DNA from: Yaniella flava
GTDB lineage: Bacteria; Actinomycetota; Actinomycetes; Actinomycetales; Micrococcaceae
Direction: 5' to 3'
Assembly: GCF_039529295.1 (NCBI RefSeq)
Contig: NZ_BAAAMN010000009.1
Location: forward strand, 1 to 64,000
Length of the DNA stretch: 64,000 nt
Part shown: positions 61,659 to 64,000 of the stretch, piece by piece
Numbering within the stretch: the stretch's first letter is position 1
Layout: each line of letters opens with the position of its first letter
Program-made: the position numbers and the translations under genes
Notes under the pieces: generated by a model
Told to the model about the DNA's origin: nothing
Seen by the model: only the letters and a program-made list of their open reading frames with translations
Database searches by the model: none

Positions 61659-62483
61659 TTAGTTTTGTGGGATTGGTACAGGAGTTACACCGTACCGTTC
61701 GAGTCGGGATGCACCGCCATCAGGGGCAGTAGTGACCCAGATTCCTTCTTTGTGCCGAGCAACGGAATGTTCCCATTGCGAGGCATTTGCACCATCCACT
61801 GTGACGACAGTCCAATTATCGGCTAGCGTTTTGGTCGCAATGTCTCCGCGCACAAGCATCGGTTCGATCGCAAGCACCATCCCGGCCTTTACCCTGGGGC
61901 CACGCATACCCGATCGGTAATTGAACACATCGGGGGCTTGGTGCATAGCGGAGCCGATCCCGTGACCAACATAGTCTTCGAGGATGCCGAAGGTTGCTCC
62001 CTCTTGAGCACGAACCGAGTCCTCAATCGCATTGCCGATTTCGCCGACGTGTTTGGCTTTCGCGAACGCCGCGATGCCTGCCCACATGGCTTCTTCGGTG
62101 ACCTCCGATAACCGCTGATCGGCTGCATCGACCTTGCCGACCAACACGGTTCGGGCCGAATCTGAATGCCAACCGTCGATGATCGCGCCAGCGTCGACGG
62201 AGATGACATCGCCGTCTTGCAACACCCGTTCGCCGGGGATGCCGTGGACGACTTCGTCATTCACTGAGGCGCAGATAGTCGCTGGAAAACCGTAGTAGCC
62301 CAGGAAATTCGAGGTGGCTCCGTGGTCGCTGAGGACTTTGCGAAACACCTCGTCGAGCTGGGCGGTGGTCACGCCTGGTTTCGCTGCCGCTACGACCTCG
62401 TCGAGGCCTTGATGCAGAATCAAGCCTGCTTGGTGCATCGTGGCCATCTGGGCGTTGGATTTGAGTTCGATTTGACGTGACAT
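61659..62483 (-). CDS. map: methionine aminopeptidase, type I
   Basis: 274-residue cotranslational enzyme removing the initiator methionine. Metal ligands are visible in V-D-A-G-A-I-I-D-G-W-H-S-D, G-H-G-I-G and L-A-I-E-P-M-L. The length is typical for an actinobacterial MetAP with the usual C-terminus. It follows adk with a 129-base gap and is followed by infA after 197 bases that hold no other gene. Confidence 0.95.
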   Translation of the reverse strand: MSRQIELKSNAQMATMHQAGLILHQGLDEVVAAAKPGVTTAQLDEVFRKVLSDHGATSNFLGYYGFPATICASVNDEVVHGIPGERVLQDGDVISVDAGAIIDGWHSDSARTVLVGKVDAADQRLSEVTEEAMWAGIAAFAKAKHVGEIGNAIEDSVRAQEGATFGILEDYVGHGIGSAMHQAPDVFNYRSGMRGPRVKAGMVLAIEPMLVRGDIATKTLADNWTVVTVDGANASQWEHSVARHKEGIWVTTAPDGGASRLERYGVTPVPIPQN

Positions 62484-62612
62484 GCGTGGTGCTACCTTTA
62501 TGAAACCCGTCGGTCACACTGGAGTCTGCTGTGACCAGGGATGCTGAATACTGTCGAAGTGAAAAAACCGACCCATGATGTATGGATCGGTCAATTCTTG
62601 GCACAACTGATA

Positions 62613-63230
62613 CTAGTCGTTGGACCGCGGTTTGATCACGGGCAGGGTCCCTGTTCGTGCGCGGATATTGTAGATGGTCTGCAGGAGACGCTCGGTGATG
62701 TCGTCGATGGCGCCGGTGCCGTCGACCCGTCCGACGATGCCCTGTTCAATGTAAGCCTCAATGAGATCTGAGGTTTCCTGGTGGTAGAGCTCCAGTCGAT
62801 GCTTGATCACGTCTTCTGAGTCATCAGAACGACCTTCGGTCTCGGCCCTCGCCAACAGACGCTCTACGATTTCCTCATCGGGAACTTCTAGAACCAGTAC
62901 TGCGGTGAGGGTATCGTTCTTGTCTGCCAGGATCTCGTTCAACGCTTCAACTTGACCCGAAGTGCGTGGGTACCCATCGAGCAGGAACCCGTTGCTGGTA
63001 TCAGCCTGGTTGAGACGGTCAGCGACCATGCGGTTGGTGACGTCGTCTGGGACAAAGTCGCCCGAGTCGATATAGGTTTTGGCCTCTTTGCCGAGCTCAG
63101 TAAGTTCCTTGACGTTGTAGCGGAAAATGTCGCCGGTGGAGATGGCGGGGATAGCCATCTTGTCGGCAATGCGCACAGCCTGGGTGCCTTTGCCTGACCC
63201 TGGAGGGCCCATGATGAGCAAGCGAGTCAT
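62613..63230 (-). CDS. adk: adenylate kinase
   Basis: 205 residues. P-loop G-P-P-G-S-G-K-G-T-Q-A (8-18), L-L-D-G-Y-P-R-T and the lid region without the four-cysteine zinc site, the short-lid form. It converts AMP plus ATP to two ADP. It lies 43 bases downstream of secY on the same strand, the classic secY-adk-map-infA order. Confidence 0.96.
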   Translation of the reverse strand: MTRLLIMGPPGSGKGTQAVRIADKMAIPAISTGDIFRYNVKELTELGKEAKTYIDSGDFVPDDVTNRMVADRLNQADTSNGFLLDGYPRTSGQVEALNEILADKNDTLTAVLVLEVPDEEIVERLLARAETEGRSDDSEDVIKHRLELYHQETSDLIEAYIEQGIVGRVDGTGAIDDITERLLQTIYNIRARTGTLPVIKPRSND

Positions 63231-63273
63231 GTTCTGTCCTGTCCTAGATCGGGATCGTGGTCCTGGACTTAGC

Positions 63274-64000
63274 TTAGCGCAGCAGTCCTTCGTAGTGACG
63301 TTGTTCCATTTGTGCGTCGATTTGTTTGATCGTGTTCAAAGCTACACCAACCATAATCAGGATGGACACGCCACCGAATGGGAAGTTTTGATCCGCTCCG
63401 ATGAGCACGAAAGCAACCAGCGGGATCATGGCGATGAGGCCCAGGTACGTCGCACCGACGAATGTTACTCGTGAGATAACGTATTCCAAGTACTGAACGG
63501 TTGGTCGTCCGGCGCGGACTCCTGGGATGAACCCGCCTTGGCGTTTCATATTATCGGAAACGTCTTGCGGGTTGAACGTGATGGTCACGTAGAAGTACGT
63601 GAAGAAGATGGTCATCAGGAAGAAAATCGTCATGTACACGGGATGCGAACCGGTACCAAAGTATTCCTGTAGCCAGACCACCCACGGTGCTGGTTCCGAA
63701 CCGTCGGTTGGCATATTGAACTGGATGAGAATCTGGGGCAGCATCAGGATCGATGACGCGAAGATCACGGGGATCACACCGGCCATGTTCACCTTGATTG
63801 GAATGTACGTTGAGTTTGACCCGACCGTCCGGCGACCGATCTGTCGACGCGCGTACTGAACGGGAACACGGCGTTGGGAGTCCTCGACGAAGACGATGAG
63901 CATCATGGTGGCGATACCGATGATGAAGACAATGACGAATATTCGCCAGCCTTGAGTTTGCCAGATGGCGGCGAGTCCGGATGGGAAGCCTGCTGCGATG
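63274..64000 (-). CDS. secY: preprotein translocase subunit SecY (partial, 5' end beyond window)
   Basis: C-terminal 242 codons of the SecY channel. The frame is open from the window edge to the stop at 63274. It shows V-Q-Y-A-R-R-Q-I-G-R-R-T-V, V-I-P-V-I-F-A-S-S-I, P-G-V-R-A-G-R-P-T-V-Q-Y-L and the final helices, all typical of TM6-TM10 and the cytoplasmic loops that bind SecA and ribosomes. It should continue past 64000 into the rest of the ribosomal protein block. Confidence 0.97.
   Translation of the reverse strand, partial: IAAGFPSGLAAIWQTQGWRIFVIVFIIGIATMMLIVFVEDSQRRVPVQYARRQIGRRTVGSNSTYIPIKVNMAGVIPVIFASSILMLPQILIQFNMPTDGSEPAPWVVWLQEYFGTGSHPVYMTIFFLMTIFFTYFYVTITFNPQDVSDNMKRQGGFIPGVRAGRPTVQYLEYVISRVTFVGATYLGLIAMIPLVAFVLIGADQNFPFGGVSILIMVGVALNTIKQIDAQMEQRHYEGLLR

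Overview
The window reads as chromosome of a high-GC Gram-positive actinobacterium, most likely a member of Micrococcales close to Micrococcaceae. The basis is gene order recalled from that group (secY-adk-map-infA-rpmJ-rpsM-rpsK-rpoA-rplQ-truA-rplM-rpsI-glmM-coaA-acpS-nnr-alr-tsaE-tsaB-rimI-tsaD-groES-groEL), an IdeR/DtxR-type iron box, CIRCE operators, frequent GTG starts and actinobacterial protein types. The species cannot be named from the sequence alone. No tRNA, rRNA, CRISPR array or prophage was seen.

Layout. 0-1.4 kb: an MFS transporter and an HxlR regulator that meet head to head at a deletion scar. 1.4-2.4 kb: two hotdog thioesterases. 2.5-6.5 kb: an arsenic cluster with divergent arsR, an Acr3 efflux pump, a tandem two-domain arsenate reductase and a flavoprotein monooxygenase with a cysteine-rich tail. 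6.7-8.2 kb: a WYL regulator divergent from a VOC protein. 8.3-10.4 kb: groEL and groES behind two tandem CIRCE elements. 10.4-12.2 kb: a decayed marR-MFS pair. 12.2-14.6 kb: a THUMP-like methyltransferase and two unknown membrane proteins. 14.6-18.5 kb: a complete siderophore ABC importer behind an IdeR box. 18.9-21.5 kb: a YbdK-type ligase and a GltS-type glutamate carrier. 21.6-27.6 kb: tsaD-rimI-tsaB-tsaE-alr-nnr-acpS, closely packed and sharing a direction.

27.7-38.0 kb looks foreign. It is more AT-rich by eye and lies between an IS5-type transposase remnant and a damaged ISAs1-type element. It encodes a double-domain AsnC/Lrp regulator, a DUF3830 protein, a complete polyamine-type ABC importer, a class I amidotransferase-like hydrolase (PuuD family) and a succinate-semialdehyde-type dehydrogenase. 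An inverted repeat with perfect 11-bp arms sits just upstream of the DUF3830 gene. Together they suggest import of an amine or amide compound, hydrolysis of a gamma-glutamyl or similar amide, and oxidation of an aldehyde. The island sits where glmS is expected between acpS and coaA, and glmS is not in the window.

38.5-42.8 kb: coaA, a VanY-type carboxypeptidase, mscL, a small membrane protein and glmM. 43-45.3 kb: an amino acid ABC importer with receptor and permease fused. 45.4-49.4 kb: a sugar-lactone oxidase, a D-threonine aldolase-like enzyme and an ALDH in one unit. 49.6-51.4 kb: small or broken genes. 51.4-55.0 kb: hydantoinase/oxoprolinase subunits A and B. 55.2-64 kb: the ribosomal, RNA polymerase and secretion genes, interrupted by a LysR gene between rplM and truA.

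Two themes stand out. Accessory genes are inserted at the joints of a conserved housekeeping block. Small lesions have also accumulated: frameshifts at two six-base C or G runs, two internal stop codons, one deletion fusion, and multiple breaks in both transposases.
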